NCBI GenBank assembly: GCA_021234155.1
Contig: JAJEKV010000027.1
Span: 9,810,716-9,874,715, forward strand
DNA from: Isoetes taiwanensis
Taxonomy: Eukaryota; Streptophyta; Lycopodiopsida; Isoetales; Isoetaceae
Length of the DNA stretch: 64,000 bases
Reading direction: 5' to 3'
Shown piece by piece: positions 11,670 to 23,490 of the stretch (positions are counted from its first letter, which is position 1; the number at the start of each line of letters is the position of its first letter). The notes below the pieces were generated by a model that did not search any database, was not told the DNA's origin, and saw only the letters and a program-made list of their open reading frames with translations. Position numbers and translations under genes: made by a program.

Positions 11670-11989
11670 GGTATATATGTAAAAAGGAAAAAGTTTAGTG
11701 CACAGGCAATGTCAAAATGTATCACATTTTTGACAATTTTGTTCATAATTTTGTGATGTCTTTAAAAACTTTGAATGCAACACCTTTTTGTTATTTCAGT
11801 GCACTTGCTGTTTTTTATGATGTCTGTTTTTTCGCATTCTTGATTTTTTTACTATTTTTCGATACCAACCTGGGGGGCTGAAATGGGTATCGGAGATGTT
11901 TTCATGGAAGCTAAGTTCAATTACACCCCCCGAAAATGGTATCCAGAATGTCCTAAATGTCACACTTTGTCACACAAAAACCAAAAACC

Positions 11990-12059
11990 ACGAAACTGGA
12001 TCTTTTTTAGGGAATTTCAAGAAATCTTTTAAAGATTCCTTTTAAAGTGTGTTTGGAGC
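11990..12059. repeat. Right degenerate terminal inverted repeat
   Basis: Read as the reverse complement, this end begins GCTCCAAACACACTTT and continues with AAGGAATC and an AT-rich block. It shares AAACACACTT and loose downstream similarity with the left end at 4920-4990. Confidence 0.4.
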
Positions 12060-12064
12060 AAATT

Positions 12065-12540
12065 AATGCGTTAAACTTTGTTTTCAATAAAGATTGTAAG
12101 TGTTGATATTATTTGAAAAACCGACAACATTGAGACTTTACACCTATATGACATGTTGTGTCTTGCTCCTTTAGTTTTGATATTAAAGTGGCACATAGAG
12201 GTTGTCACATTACATGGCATGCATTATAGGTGGTTGATCTAGAACTTGATGTTCTTGTATATAAGGCTAGTGTGCTATGACAAACATAAGGCAAAGCAAG
12301 GCAATAATAATGTGTATGATTTTGCCACGCAAGAAAAACACTCTGCACACACTAACAATACTTATAACAAAGGTTTTCCCAGCTGCAATAGCCCTGATTG
12401 GCTATATATCGGTGATTGTAACCCTATCAAAGAACACATGATACAATCATATTTCTGCCATTATGCTGCGTCGCGTGGCTTCTAGATTGGTTCGGGCTAT
12501 TGCTTGCATATGCATGAGCTCTCATCAACTAATGACAGAA
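12065..12540. other. No recognisable gene
   Basis: AT-rich spacer between the candidate DNA transposon and the LINE. The plus-strand frame at 12246-12485 (79 codons) has no motif that I recognise. Confidence 0.5.
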
Positions 12541-12610
12541 TAGAATAGAATAGAATAGAATAGAATAGAGTTTTTATCGTCTACGGAGACCAATTGGCCT
12601 ATGGGACCTA
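12541..12610 (-). repeat. LINE 3' end with (TATTC)n tail
   Basis: On plus this reads as about six GAATA units followed by a GC-richer block (ACGGAGACCAATTGGCCTAT). A diverged copy of the same tail and block lies at 53759-53840, so it is a family 3' end rather than a random microsatellite. Confidence 0.8.
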
Positions 12611-14888
12611 AACAGGAGGCGCAACAAGCGTATTATTGTTTGGGTTAAAAAAAACCCCTCCCCGCCCTAAAAGGTTGTTTGGGGGAAAAACCGTGACAGG
12701 AATAGGTTTGCTGTCAAACTGTACAATACAAATACAATATAGACAGAAATATGTATATATATCGGTAAGTACGCGGGGACCGAGTTGACCTCGGCGATCC
12801 ATGATCTCGTGAATGTATGAACCCAACCTCCGTACCGAGCTCGTGCGCAGCATCTCATGCAGGGGCTGGCCAGGACGGACCAACTCAGCATAGCGTATCC
12901 GAATGTCATCATATGCCAGACAACTCTGAAGGGTGTGGCATTCCTCTTCTACAGCTCCAACCTGGCAGCGTTGACAAAGCGTCTCCTGAAGCAGCTCCCA
13001 AACCCATCTCCCTGTCTCAATCTGGAGATGGTGTGCACCTGTGCGGATAGAGGCAATGGATCTGCGCTTTTTCATGGGCAGATGAGTGTGCAGGTAGCAT
13101 TGCGGGCCCCGCCCCAACATGGGATTTATATGGCGTTGATAATGTGTCGTCTTGACCTGTTCAAGGGTGCTGGCATCCCATAGCTTACTGAGGAAGCATG
13201 CGTCAAGGTACTGTCTGAGACTGCAACGATCTGCCTCCTTTTGCACTTGGATGCACCTTTGCTCCTGCACATTCCATCTGGCCAGCCACTGAGCTTTCTT
13301 TTCCCGCCAGTAGGCTTTTAGGCATTGAGGCCCCATTGCCATAGTGTAAGCGAGGTTAGGGAGATGAGTATCATCCATGCTGACCACCTTCTGGAAGTAG
13401 ACGATGTATCTGTCAAGGGCCCCTCTTTGAAGAGGCAAGAAACCTGTTTCTTGCAACAGTATCTGGTATGGGAGTGTAGACTTCACCCCCAAGCCCCGTG
13501 CCAAGAAAGCTTTTTGCACCTGCTCCAAGTCATTCCAAGTGGCGAAGTAAATCACCGAGCCCCAGACCTCGGCCCCATACAAAAGAACAGGTTCTACCAG
13601 CACCTTGAATAGGTGCGATTAGTGGGCCCAATCATATAGTTCTGCCTTTTCTCCATTGCATAGAGTGCCTTCCAACCTGTTGCGGCTCGCAGCCAGATGG
13701 AATTGTCCCAGTTCATGGCCGATGGGAACTCCACCCCCAAATATTTTTAAGAGGACACCACTCCAACATTTTGGCCACAATAAGTGAGGATTGGAGGCCT
13801 TGGCTGGCGTGCGGACGATATCAGAACTACCTTGGTTTTGGCTAAGTTGACGCGCATGTCAGTCACCTGGCAAAATGTGTCCAGGGCATCGAGATGGCGT
13901 TGCATGTCTGCCTGAGTGTGTGCTAGGAGGTCCACATCATCAGCATAGAACAGCTGCCTGATGATCTGGTGTAGGAATTGATCCCCAGTGCCTCCATTAT
14001 CAGCTAGCCATCTCTCCAGCTGATCAATATATAGGCCAAATAGTGTGGCAGAGAGGGGGCATCATTGGCAGACCCCGATACTGCTCCCAAATGGTTGGCC
14101 CGCTGGTTGCAGCCGGCTGGTGCATGTCTCATATAACCTGTACACCACGTTCTGCAGTTCGACAGGGACGTCTAGCTGCTGCAATCTTGCCTACAACTTT
14201 TCCCGAGGCACAGTGCCAAAAGCCTTGGCGAAGTCTAGGAAGCAGCAATGTAGATCTTGCTGACGGTTTCTGCTGTCCTCAACCAGAGTCTGCGACGTGA
14301 AGATATGATCTATGGTTGAGTGCCTTGGCCTGAATCCTGCCTGTGTGAGTGCCCGCACTTCTGCTGCCTCTGGCCATCCTGTCAACTGCCGCTCGAGGAT
14401 CCTGGTGAGGAGCTTTGCAAACACTGAGCTGATCCTGATGGTCCGGTAATTGGCCGGGCAATGGGGGTCTTTGCCTTGTAGCTTGGGACAACCCTGTCAG
14501 TGGTCTATTGCGGGGGAAATCCTTCCTGCAATGTCTTGTTGAACATATCGGTCAGTACCGATGCCATGGCCTGCCCACTTGAGTAACTCTGCCTGCATGC
14601 CATCAAGGTCTGGTGCTTTTCCATTGGCTAGACGTTGCAGCCCCTGCGCTACCTCCGTCTCTGTGATTTCCAGTACTGGACCCTGCTGGAGGAGTAATGC
14701 CGCCCGTGCACCCTCAGGGTTGTAGGCCAGCTGTAGGTATTGCCCCCACTGGTCTGGAGTGATGTTTCCTTTGGGCGGCACTGGCCTCCTGAGCACTCTC
14801 TGCCAGAAGGTCCTGGGATGATGTTCCAGGAGGAAGAACATTTCATGTTGATGGGCCGCAATGTACCTGGCCTTTCTAGCCTTAAGGA
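12541..14888 (-). mobile_element. LINE non-LTR retrotransposon, 5'-truncated
   Basis: Read on minus, the copy starts inside the ORF2 linker (ARKARYIAAHQHEM, about 14880). It continues with the reverse-transcriptase motifs NGKAPDLDGMQAELLKWAG (about 14620-14570), AGFRPRHSTIDHIF (about 14330), LDFAKAF (about 14235) and YADD (13947-13936). After a frameshift come 331 open codons (13603-12608) with RRSIASIRTGAHHLQIETG and a C-terminal CxxC...HxxxxC zinc-knuckle-like motif (about 12980-12935). The endonuclease is missing, as expected from 5' truncation. Several frameshifts and stops make it inactive. The 3' end carries a short conserved non-coding block and a (TATTC)n tail. Confidence 0.9.
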
Positions 14889-14929
14889 AAGTTTTGTGTC
14901 AAACATGATAGTATTCGTGATATAGATTG

Positions 14930-16660
14930 GAGTATCCCTCTAGATGACATGTTTAATCAACATAATAGACTTGCAATATTTGCATTTGGTATTTGCGAGA
15001 GGTATGTCAGGCATGGTTGGGCCAAGATTTGGCCCTTGTATTATATGGAAAACTATATCCTAATCATTCATTTTAACTGATTCGAGCTGCTTGTTGGCCG
15101 GTAAAATATATACATGCATCATAAGAAGGTGAATTTAAATAGATAATTCTGGAGATTCAAGATAACCTATCCATGTCCATTTCAAGACTTACTTCCAAGA
15201 ACAATGCAAGACCTACTTGCACGAACAATGCATCAACCTACTTGCATAGCTTAGCGCAGATCATGAACAAGGCTTAGTTGATCATGGACAATGCATGATC
15301 ATGCTCGTAATCAAGACTTACTTGCAAGAACAATGCAGGAACCTAGCAAGCATAGCCTCAGAGCATTCTAATCAAAACAATATACCAAACTCAATCTAGA
15401 AATATATTAGGTTTAGTCACAATAGAAGCATTCTGATATGAAGCATTTAATAATAACGAACTAAAAGTCTTACTGTTTGCGCATAAAAACTGCTCTAATA
15501 TACCGTGTATTCCTATAAAAAGTCTTCTGTTGTCTCATCATCTACATAGCAACATGATTTGTACTCGGTTGTTTGCAAAATTGGAGAATCCCAGGAGGCC
15601 ATGATTGATGCCAATTGTTCTGCATATACAGGCATGCAACTATCAAGATTATTTGTTAGTCATTTACATTAAACTAATGGTGCATGAATTTTCGAATAAG
15701 TGCAAAGAAAGTTTTGTTACCCACTAGTCCCTTGGTTCCACCAAGTCTGCAGTTGCCATCTTTCTGTCATCTTCATCTTCAACATTTTTTTGTGGACCAG
15801 AAAATCCACGGGATCTTGGCCTGTCACAGCCTTGCAATTCCATAACAATCTGACATAATGTTCTTTTCTATTCCAAAGTAATTAGCATCCCAAATAGCAG
15901 CTGCCTCCATCATAGAGTCAATACCAGCAATCCAACACAAATCTATTTGGGACACAAAATGATTGCAATAAAAATTGCATGAAAACAATATTCTTCTGAA
16001 ACTTCCAAGACCATTTGATATCAGCTTCTCTGATTGTTTACTTTCGTGCTTTATAATTCTTGACATGTGATCTAGTTTTCCTTCAATAAAAGCCATAGGG
16101 TGTACTAAATTACTCTAATAACCAATTCTGCCATATAACATCACATACAAACTGCTTGTGTCAATAAAACCTAACATATCTTTTTCACAAGAGAAAGACA
16201 CATCATTGATGAGCATGTACGTTCTTGTCCTTTCCATGTTCCTTTCCTTTGCAATTACTTTAACACTTTTAAATTGTTCCATTGTGCAGATACAAACGAG
16301 ATAGCCTTTATCATCCAAGCAAAGGCTACCAATAGAGAAGCAATCATTTATAAGCTAGTTGTCACACTTGTTCCAATCAGGGATACGTGGCCTTTCTGTG
16401 AGCCGCAGGGAGGTGCATAAGTCATCGATAGGAATGGATAAAGAAAATAGAGCAGTATAATTTTTGGCGGTACAGACTGCAGATGTAATATAGATGACTA
16501 TCTTTTGTAATCAATAGATTATGGATATAATGTAGAAGATTTCGCTTATGTAACCGGTAAATTCTTGAGTTTGTGGAAAAGTAAGGAGTTCAACCTTCGA
16601 CTCGGTATACCATGTTACTTGCAAAAAACGCTAAAATCAGAAACAAATAAAATCGCGTTG
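14930..16660. other. Mostly no recognisable gene; two small minus-strand frames
   Basis: Minus-strand frames 16318-16115 (67 codons) and 16096-15824 (90 codons) are adjacent and could be exons of one gene. The first has balanced composition (for example MDDKGYLVCICTMEQ) and its flanking frame stays open, but I recognise no family and found no convincing splice pair. The rest is AT-rich and shows nothing beyond the repeat noted at 15170-15340. Confidence 0.3.
15170..15340. repeat. Degenerate tandem repeat around CTTGCAAGAACAATGCA
   Basis: Four or five imperfect copies of a roughly 25-40 bp unit (AGACTTACTTGCAAGAACAATGCA and variants), interleaved with copies of GATCATG. The units differ enough that the array is old. 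Confidence 0.6.
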
Positions 16661-16719
16661 TTGACTATAAAATGAGTAATGGAAACGTCACATAGCAAGC
16701 ACTGATCTGAAAGTCGGAA

Positions 16720-17180
16720 CCAAATGTCGGGTGTGATAGAAGCTGAGCTCTCATACCTTGGTGTTAAATTAAAGTCTTGAGCCTTATAGGAGTAAAAAGA
16801 CTATAAACTTCACACCTTCTATATAGAATTAAGGTAACACAAAAATAAGAGGAAGGCAAGGGTAGTATGGGTGCTAAAAAAACCATAGGCACATGAAATT
16901 AGTGGTTTAAGAGTTTAAGCATGACAGAATGGATCAACCACTGGTGCATAATTGTAATTGACAGCAGGACTGTGTGGTACCCCCATCGCTGCTGAAGTGG
17001 TATAACAGCCAATAATCTAACACCCAAGACTGAGCGGATCTTTCCGATGCTGGAACCTCATACACACATGCATGCCAGAGTGGGATTACTGCCGATGCAC
17101 AAGCTAATCAGTCTAACAAAGAGTAGGAGTGTGTGGGACTCCCATCACTCACTGCATCAAAGTGTTGTAATATGATGAGT
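16720..17180 (+). repeat. Imperfect direct repeats upstream of the second LINE
   Basis: Segments starting near 16965 and 17127 (GACTGTGTGGTACCCCCATCG and GAGTGTGTGGGACTCCCATC) resemble each other for about 110 bp, up to a shared ATACACA. A segment near 16727-16760 (AGAAGCTGAGCTCTCATACC) resembles the LINE 3' region near 22060-22082. These may be 5'-UTR monomers or the remnant end of an upstream copy. Confidence 0.35.
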
Positions 17181-17549
17181 GGCCCAACACTACTGACAAA
17201 TCCAGGACTGTGCGATGAAAATCGTCGCTGGACATATACACAAAAGTACCATTCACCGGGGTAGTGCGAATTATTGTCCCTGGATTTATTAAGATGAGCA
17301 TCAATGATGACCACGACTGCGTGATTTTTTGGTCGCCAGTTGTATGGGTTAAGAAAAAGAGAAGTGGGCAATAATTAATACAATGGCAAATGACTATTTG
17401 AGACAAACGTTGTGCAACAGAAAATGGCTGTGTATACTGGATAGAAACGCAGAATTAAGAAGTATTTCACTGAGGACGACCTGGATACCTAGGGCAGTGA
17501 AAAATAGTAATGACAAGACAGAATCAGTGGGGAATATAAAACATTTATA

Positions 17550-20500
17550 ACTGGGAATTTGAATTTGAATTTAAATCCAAAATGTGAACGGGAAACAATT
17601 TAGGATATATAAATCGGATATCAGTATATATGGCACACAGTTTTGTGAAGGACGAACAATCAACCAGAGTGAAGAGGATTTCTCATCGGGTTGAAACAAC
17701 AATGGAGAACTTGTCAAAGGCAGAAGTAGAGGGAATATTGAAAGGAATGGCCAATTTAGCAGGGCTGCATACAATTGTGTTGAACAAGATAGATAACGTG
17801 ATAGAATTAAAACATGCGTGGGAAAGAAACGGAGGAGATCGCAGAGGTAAAGGGGCAACTCGAAGAGATTAAGGCTGCAAGCAAGGGAGCGAAAGCAGAT
17901 AGGATGTCTATCAGTCAGAGGCTAGAGAAGTTAGAAAAGAGAGGAGCACACCCTTCCTTCCTCACAACAGAACTAGAAGAAAAAATAACAAGGCAAGTTA
18001 GGGAAGCACAGGAATAGTTGCTAATAAGGTTCGATGTTCAAGTCATTGGAATAAAAGAGTTCCCTAAGGAGAATGCATATGATGTGATTGCAGACTTTTT
18101 CCAAAAGGAATTGGGGGAACCGCAATCGGGGATAGTACAGGCAGAAAGGGCAGGAGTGATCAGAGGAAGGGCGAGGCACATAAATGTCACATTATGGGAC
18201 ATGGGTACAAAGCAGAGGGTGCTAAGGAAAGCCGAGTGGTCAAGGAGTGGGATACGGGCAATAGAAGCAATGCCGAGGAGGCAGAGGGAGGAAAGGAACA
18301 GGGAGCTGAAGAAATTAAGAAAACTCAGGAGCGAGGGGGTTCGAGCTCAGATAAGAGGCGTGAAAGTATAAATATGGGATACACGAGAACATGGGAGAAT
18401 GATCGGTGCGCCAGCCTCAAGCAGTTAGGGACCGGCGTCCGAAACGGAGGAATCCATCAGTGGGATGAGGACGCAAATGGAGATGGGAGCAACTGTCCAA
18501 GTGAACCAAGAAGATGGGCCAAAGGTAAAAGAAAAAGATGCGAGGGGATAAAATGTCCTCAGGAGCAAGAAACATTGGTGAGTGTCAGCCAATCCAGTGG
18601 CGCCAACCTGAAAGGAAACGAGGGGCTTTCAAGGGGCTGAGGGGCCGAACAGGGACGGAGAGGGAAAAAAGCAGGGAGGTCAAGAAATTACAGTAAATTA
18701 TTGGAACTGCAATGGCTACCCATGGAACAATGGGGAAGGCCTAACACAATTCAGGGACGAGACGTGCTATGCTTAGCTGAAACTTGGGAGTTTCAAGAGA
18801 AGAGACTGCCAGAAATTGAAGGATACCAGCTACTGTCCACATGGAAGTGGAAAGAGGCTGCACAGTATGGGTGCGGGGGGAGTGGCTTGTTACGCTCTAC
18901 AGAGCAAAATCTTGGAAAGTAGTATAGTAGAAGCAGGAGTAGAGGGAAACTATATGGTTGTACAATTGACGCTGATGAATAAAGAGTTCATATTTTTATT
19001 AATAGCATACATACAACTAAACTCGGATGTGCAAAAGTTTATACAATTAGGGGAAGTGTTACACAATTGGAAAGAAAAAGGGCTAATGATCAATTAGGGG
19101 ATCTTGTCAAGAATAGGCGGGGAACAATCAAAGAAACTCATGTCAGGGAATGTAGGGGTGGAGGATGTGGAAGAGTACAAGGGATTAGAGAAAATCTCCC
19201 CAGACAAGAGAAAAATGGGTAAACAAGGGAGGATGTTGATCAACATATGCTCAGGGGCTAGAATGATAATCGTGAACATAGTAAAGAAATGGCGGGGTTC
19301 CGGAGCTTATACAAGTCAAACATACGCAGATAAGAGCATTGTAGATTACATACTACTAGATCCAAGCTCAGTAGACAAAATAAAAGAAATCAAAGTGCTA
19401 GAATGGCCAGTAGGAGCCAGAAAGACATATAGATCAATCAAGCTAGTAATTAAAGCTCGGTTTGTATGGTAAGAGAAGAAACAGGTGATCAAATCAAGTA
19501 CAAAGTGCACCCGGATAAGGAGCAGCAGAGAACGTCTAAGTGATTTAATAACGACATCTGATTGGGAAGACAAGGACACTTCTCTAATGGGGATAATGCT
19601 AGACGAACTCTTAACAAAAGCTTGTGACAAGGTGTACGGGATACTAAAGAGGTAAACAGGGAACAAGAGAATATTCATGAGTGCGGCATGGTACGATGAT
19701 GATTGCAAGAAGGCGAAGAGGGAAGCAAAATTATGGAGGGGGTCAGAGAAATACAGAGATTTAGAAAAGGCCTATATAAGACTGATAAGGAGGAAAAGGA
19801 AAGTGTACATGGCAGAACAATATAAGAGGAAAATATGTCAATTGAAACAGCATCTGAGGGACTTCTGAAAAGTTTTCAAGAGAAAAGTACATCAGAACAA
19901 AATAACAGATCAGAAGATAGGGATAGATCACTTTAATAAACTATATCACTCTGGAGCAGACAAAATTGAGATACGGGAAAGACTGGTAGGTGAAGGCTTC
20001 GAAGAGGAAGAAGTTGGAAGGGCATTGTACGCCCTAAGTAACATAACGAATGCCTTCAAGGCAGCAGGAAATAAATTCATTACACTGGTAACCAATATCT
20101 TCAACAAAGCCTTAACAAAAGACCTTCCATATAGCTGGCAGTGCAACAAGATTATACCATTATTCAAGGGTGAGGACCCGCTGAATCTTGGGAATTACAG
20201 AACTATAATGGCTAGTAGTGGGATGGCAAAATGGTATAGTAAAGCAGTAGAACTAAAGTTGACAGATTGGGCAGAAAGGAATAGAAAACAGGCAAGAGAA
20301 CAAGCAGGGTTCAAACTGAATCACTCTGACGATAGACCACTCAAACCGAATCACTCGATGATAGATCACTTGGTGGAGCTGAGAGTAATAATAGAAAAAA
20401 CAATATCACAAGAGAAAATAGTAGGCTTTTGACACAGTACCAAGGGATAAACTTTTGCAGAGGCTGAGGGAATTGGACTTACCACACCATCTGCTAGTGG

Positions 20501-22160
20501 CTATAACCAGACTATATGAAAAAGTGGAAGCCAAGGTAGGTCCAGGAGAAGAAGGAGTGGAATGTGATATAGAGGTGAAACAATGATGCCCGCTTTAGAT
20601 CTTTGGGCTATACATAGATGCACTAGGAGAATTTATAAGGAACATAGGTGGGGATAGAGTGGCTCCGATCATCTCCAATGCCAAATTACCATATATGCTC
20701 TATGCGGATGATCTAATCTTGATGACCCTGAGTAAAGATTGCTTAGATTAGCTCATGAGAATTCTGGAAGAATTTTATCTAAAAAACAGGGCTGGCAGTA
20801 AACATTGATAAAACAAAAATAGTCAGCTTTGGAAAAATGGGTAGGGAGGGAAAAGAGGTCAAATACATGGGGTAGTGGATTCAAAAATTAGAGAAATATA
20901 AATACTTGGGGTACAAAACGGCGGTTAAAAAGAAATGGAAGCAGGGAATGGAAGAGAGATAGCAGGTAGCAGTCAAAAATTACTATGGAATGCAATCGAT
21001 AAGCACACAATAGAACATAACGGATTGGGGTGTAAAGAAGGGTACGTTCAATATAACAATGACTCCAGCTATTTTATATGGAATAGAAGTGTGGGGAGGA
21101 AGCACTGCAACATGAAAATGGAACAAATGGCAGGGTCTGATAAAACACCTTCAATGCAAGGAGCTAGGAATAAAGAAACCACACTGGCGACAATAGCATT
21201 GTATGAGACACGGATAATTCCATTTGAGGTAGTGGGCTTGGATAGGACAATTGCCTATCTAAGTAGAAATATGACGCACAGATCAAAGGAGAACTAGTAA
21301 GGTGGGCGATTGAGACCTTGGTTGAAATGGCAAGAGAGGGCAAAGGAGGGTGGGCGTCTGAACTTATCATATGGGCGGATAGGCTGGGATGTGCTCTCTG
21401 GAGGGAAGTGGAAGATAAGTTGCTAAATGGTGAAAGGGGAACCTGCAGAAAAGGTTATTCAAGTATAGATAGAAAAAGAACCGGATGTAAAGCTGGGATT
21501 GTACTTAGAAATGATGAACTCTGAGAGGAGTATCGGACAAGACGTATACACAAATAGCAACCAATAAAAGGCAACTAGAATCATAATGTGCAGATTAAGA
21601 ACGGATAATCATAAATTATGGATTGAGCTGAACGTCCGATAGTGCAAAGAGAGGATATGTTATGCCAGCTTTGTGATCTGCAGAAGGTCGAAGATGAAGA
21701 GCACGTATAGAACATTCGTCCAGCATATGAGATGATAAGAATGAAATGGGAAAGCGTAAATTGGAGGTTTTCAGTGGGGAGGGCAACAAGCAAGATAGCC
21801 ATAGCAGATAACACAGCCAAAGCCTTGAAGCAGATTCTAGAGGAAACGGGAACAGGTACAGAATGCAACAAAGATTGCAGGACACCACCAAAGGGGACGA
21901 CACGTCAGCATCCCCTTGAGGTATAGCAATACGGGTATACGGGGGAAGGGGGGAGTGATTTTTTCCCAGATTAAAAATTTGGATTTTTTTTCATCACTTT
22001 TATCGACTTTGTGACTAATATAGCCACCCTAAAAATGTATAAAAGTGGCATATTGGGTGTTTGAAGCTGAGCTCACACCTTGTACCCTACTCATAGGACC
22101 TCAGGTCAAATGATGTTAAATGTAACGATGACGACGACGACGACGACACCAGCAGCAGCA
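17550..22160 (+). mobile_element. Nearly full-length LINE with coiled-coil ORF1, decayed
   Basis: The sense strand is unusually purine-rich throughout. ORF1 pieces (17630-18371) contain a heptad-like Glu/Lys/Leu stretch (about 17820-18010, coiled coil) and then a segment (about 18018-18371) resembling the RRM/CTD of L1-type ORF1 nucleic-acid chaperones. ORF2 begins near 18700 with a damaged endonuclease (NYWNCNG, AETWEF). It continues with a WYDDDCKKAKREA linker (about 19690), a reverse transcriptase (IPLFKGED and NYRTI about 20150-20200, DTVPRDKL about 20434, LYADDLIL at about 20698-20721), and a C-terminal CxxC...H knuckle at about 21660-21700. More than ten stops and frameshifts rule out activity. 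The 3' end is probably at about 22160, where a CGATGACGACGAC tail meets an LTR fragment. Confidence 0.85.
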
Positions 22161-22162
22161 GC
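22122..22162 (+). repeat. (GAC)n/(AGC)n tract at LINE 3' end
   Basis: CGATGACGACGACGACGAC is followed by CAGCAGCAGCAG. It sits exactly between the LINE 3' UTR and the inverted LTR-like segment that starts at about 22163, so it is probably the LINE tail. Confidence 0.6.
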
Positions 22163-22890
22163 TAAAAGTCCTATCCAGGCTCAGACTCATTGGATAGACT
22201 GACGACTTGCGTCTCTAGAGTTTGTTTCAGTCAGAATTCATGGAAATGGATTTTCCTAGCATAAGAACATAGTCATTGGGTAGTTCAGTCCATCCGCCCC
22301 TCATGTGCATACTTTGCAGACAGGCTTACAAGTATTGGGACCTGATCGTAGTCTAATGAGGACATAACTGAGGGGGCTACTCCTGGATTGCATCTCCCCA
22401 GTCCCCATGAGGCAGAAGGAGATTGTTCTCCTCTAGAAGGTCCATGTCAACTACATGTGAGCTAGAGGGCTATGGTTTCCCATGTATGTACACGATTTGA
22501 ACTCCACTGAGGCAACGCATCACCTAGGAGGTGTCGAGCCCATACCTTATCCACACGCAGTCGCAAGCTATTAGCCCTAGCCCACAACGTTCCTCCAGTA
22601 GCTGCTAGATGCTAAGGGATCAATTGTAGCCGGACAACCCTTCCTTGTCAACTAGTTCAGTCCCGCCACCCACAGCCAGATGGGCTCTTATACACAGGCT
22701 GCATATTAATGGGAATTAATGAGGTCTATCACTAGGAGCATACTATTCATGGGTGCTAGGTCTCTACATCCCTTCCCAATACACAAGAGGTGCGCTATCA
22801 TCTAATGATTTGAAATAATAGTGTAAACATCTACTTTAATCATACGCGATTAAGTTAATTCGTCAGGGGCTAGGGTTCTTAGACTTTAGA
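22163..22890 (-). mobile_element. Inverted partial copy of the 36.4-37.9 kb LTR
   Basis: The reverse complement of this stretch matches the long LTR at about 36830-37555. Shared landmarks include CCGCCCCTCATGTGCATACT (22294-22313; inverse at about 37433-37452) and GCTAGGTCTCTACATCCC with its inverse near 36915-36930. The match stops at the LINE tail on one side and fades near 22890 on the other. No primer-binding site is attached, so it is a fragment. Confidence 0.75.
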
Positions 22891-23328
22891 GGTCATCCAC
22901 AGCTAAGAAATGATGCAAATCTGGCCCAATGCTCGACCTGTCGGGAAGCATGCATTGACTACCAGATCGGTCATTCACTGAATCTTTGGCTGGTTCCCAG
23001 TACCCTGAGTGCGTCCATTGCTACAGAGATTATCACAAACTGAAAAATGACTTTAGAATGCGAGCTTCCATGCTGCTATGAGGCAAAATTGTGTCTGGCA
23101 CTGCTGCAATGCATGCTTTTGAGGCTGGAATCTGGAAGGTGACTTTTAGGGTTCCTGCCTCTTTATGCCCACACTTTTAGGGTTAGGGTCTAATGGGCCA
23201 TATGGCTAATATAGAGTGTTGCCACATGACGATATAGGTTATATTCACATGTTGCATAACATGTGCAATATAATGGTTTCTATGGTTGTGCCCCATGGTA
23301 CACCCCTCTACGGTTATCATGTACATGT

Positions 23329-23490
23329 TGCCCTACGTCACCCCCCGTGTGAATATGCACCCAAACCAAAGGGGGTTTAAGGGGGAATTTTATTTTTAGG
23401 TGTGAAATGCAATGGTCTGTTTAATTAATGTTAATGGTAGTTATGTGTTGGTGGTTATACTAAAAATTTTTTTTGGCCCTTCGGGCCCTA
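23329..23490 (+). repeat. Hairpin-ended short repeat, copy A
   Basis: It contains the family words TCACCCCCCGTGTGAATATG and AAAGGGGGTTTAAGGGGG. It ends with a T run and a 14-nt hairpin GGCCCTTCGGGCC (23475-23488), directly followed by CTAA. Related copies lie at 28791-28925 (inverted), 28980-29145 (left part only) and 42640-43018. Confidence 0.75.

Larger units (their letters stand above)
4920..12059. mobile_element. Candidate 7.1 kb DNA transposon with DNA methylase and DUF7869-like genes
   Basis: Two divergently arranged, decayed spliced genes (a DNA methylase on minus, a DUF7869-like protein on plus) share a palindrome-rich intergenic region and are enclosed by degenerate inverted repeats. 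The left edge near 4920 and the reverse complement of the right edge near 12059 both carry AAACACACTT followed by TTAA-rich sequence. A second matched block lies about 130-180 bp inside each edge: a G6 run with similar flanks at 5097-5117 and, inverted, at 11926-11943. AAATT occurs directly outside both edges (4915-4919 and 12060-12064) and could be a 5-bp target duplication, but in AT-rich DNA this may be chance. The methylase and DUF7869 assignments are firmer than the element boundaries. Both genes contain stops and frameshifts, so this copy cannot be autonomous. Confidence 0.5.

Noticed and set aside
12817-13612. Plus-strand frames opposite the first LINE
   Set aside because: Antisense of the 331-codon LINE ORF2 C-terminus, which has recognisable LINE motifs.
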